NCBI GenBank assembly: GCA_000635015.1
Contig: JFMR01000045.1
Coordinates: 1 to 64,000, forward strand
Length of the DNA stretch: 64,000 nucleotides
Source: Prochlorococcus sp. scB243_498I20
Lineage (GTDB): Bacteria > Cyanobacteriota > Cyanobacteriia > PCC-6307 > Cyanobiaceae
Direction of reading: 5' to 3'
Below are positions 62,748 through 64,000 of the stretch, in pieces. The translations under genes were made by a program, and so were the position numbers. Each line of letters opens with the position of its first letter. Position 1 is the first letter of the stretch. The notes below the pieces were generated by a model. It was not told the DNA's origin and made no database searches. It saw only the letters and a program-made list of their open reading frames with translations.

Positions 62748-63749
62748 ATGAAATCAATTTTAGAACAATTGTCCTCAATGACTGTTGTTGTTGCTGATAC
62801 TGGAGATTTAGATTCGATAAAAAAATTTCAACCAAGGGACGCCACCACCAATCCATCTCTAATACTTGCTGCTGCTAAGAACCCTGATTATGTGAAATTA
62901 ATTGATAAAGCTTTACAAAATTCAGAGAATGCATTGCCCCAAGGATTCTCCGAAATTGAATTAGTCAAAGAAACTGTTGACCAAGTTTCAGTATTTTTTG
63001 GAAAAGAAATATTGAAAATTATTTCAGGGCGCGTATCTACAGAAGTTGATGCAAGACTGAGCTTTGACACCGAAGCTACTGTAGAAAAAGCGAGAAAATT
63101 GATCAATCTTTACAAAAATTTTGGAATTGAAAAGGAAAGAATTTTGATTAAGATTGCTGCAACTTGGGAGGGAATTAAGGCAGCTGAAATTTTGGAAAAA
63201 GAGGGTATTAAGTGCAACTTAACTTTACTTTTTAACTTCTGCCAAGCGGTAACCTGTGCCAATGCAAAGATAACTCTAATTTCTCCTTTCGTTGGCCGTA
63301 TATTAGATTGGCATAAAGCAAAAACTGGTAAAACTAGTTTTGTTGGTCCTGAAGACCCTGGTGTTATTTCGGTTACGCAAATATACAAGTACTTTAAAGA
63401 AAAAGGATTCAAGACAGAAGTAATGGGGGCTAGTTTTAGGAATCTTGATGAAATAAAAGAATTAGCAGGTTGCGATCTTTTAACAATCGCACCAAAATTT
63501 CTTGAGGAACTGAAAAAAGAAAAAGGAGAGTTAGTTAGGAAATTAGATGTAAGTACCCAAATAAATAATTCTATTGACTATGAATTTGAAGAAAAAGATT
63601 TCAGATTAAGTATGTTAGAAGATCAAATGGCAAGTGAAAAGCTTAGTGAAGGTATTACTGGATTCAGTAAGGCTATAGAAGAATTGGAAGAGCTGCTACT
63701 AAAGAGATATTCAGAGATTAAAAATCATAAATTGATTTCTGCTAACTAA
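62748..63749 (+). CDS. tal: Transaldolase
   Basis: '[27 protein letters not shown]', '[20 protein letters not shown]'; start at [10 protein letters not shown] likely. Confidence 0.96.
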   Translation: MKSILEQLSSMTVVVADTGDLDSIKKFQPRDATTNPSLILAAAKNPDYVKLIDKALQNSENALPQGFSEIELVKETVDQVSVFFGKEILKIISGRVSTEVDARLSFDTEATVEKARKLINLYKNFGIEKERILIKIAATWEGIKAAEILEKEGIKCNLTLLFNFCQAVTCANAKITLISPFVGRILDWHKAKTGKTSFVGPEDPGVISVTQIYKYFKEKGFKTEVMGASFRNLDEIKELAGCDLLTIAPKFLEELKKEKGELVRKLDVSTQINNSIDYEFEEKDFRLSMLEDQMASEKLSEGITGFSKAIEELEELLLKRYSEIKNHKLISAN

Positions 63750-63772
63750 ATTCAAGTTTGAATTGAAAAGAA

Positions 63773-64000
63773 TTAAGCCCCACTTTTTGTTAAAAGCCTT
63801 CTGATAACTCTTTTTGCAATATCTTCATAACTCATTTCTCCTGATAATATTTGAGCAATACGTTTAGGTGCTGTTTTTCTTTTGACACCTAATTGATATC
63901 CAGTTCTGGGAAATCTATAAAATACTTGGGCTATTCTCCTCCCCCAAGCCATTGATTTACCCCAAATGTTGTTAATTTTTTTTGTATAAAGATTTAAATC
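63773..64000 (-). CDS. FAD-dependent reductase C-terminus (ChlP geranylgeranyl reductase-like), truncated by window end
   Basis: Translated by eye: ..YTKKINNIWGKSMAWGRRIAQVFYRFPRTGYQLGVKRKTAPKRIAQILSGEMSYEDIAKRVIRRLLTKSGA*. Confidence 0.6.
   Translation of the reverse strand, partial: DLNLYTKKINNIWGKSMAWGRRIAQVFYRFPRTGYQLGVKRKTAPKRIAQILSGEMSYEDIAKRVIRRLLTKSGA

Overview
This 64 kb window is an AT-rich, gene-dense bacterial chromosome segment. I read it as the core genome of a picocyanobacterium, most likely high-light Prochlorococcus, based on gene content (petA/petC, psaF/psaJ, psb27, an Hli protein, chlP-like C-terminus, hemC/hemL, cobM/cobK) and codon/AT bias. About 75 protein genes and two tRNAs (Asp-GUC, Trp-CCA) are supported. 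I see no CRISPR array, prophage, transposase, rRNA or obvious genomic island. Small genes missing from the ORF track are psaJ (44 aa), a 58-aa Hli-type protein and a 59-aa membrane protein. The observations most worth checking are: (1) a short gene immediately upstream of ftsI that looks like an FtsL-type division protein, whose N-terminus and TM/coiled-coil part lie in different frames joined at A-tract slippery sites; (2) two family I inorganic pyrophosphatase genes, one with active-site positions replaced; (3) recurrent hairpins at tail-to-tail gene junctions that contain the stop codons; (4) in-frame tandem repeats encoding the His-rich loop of a CobW-type GTPase and the GroEL C-terminal tail; (5) a TPR-like/DUF3153-like protein with an internal lipobox; (6) a structured, unexplained sigA-priA intergenic region. 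Everything is read from sequence and memory of protein families; no searches were run.
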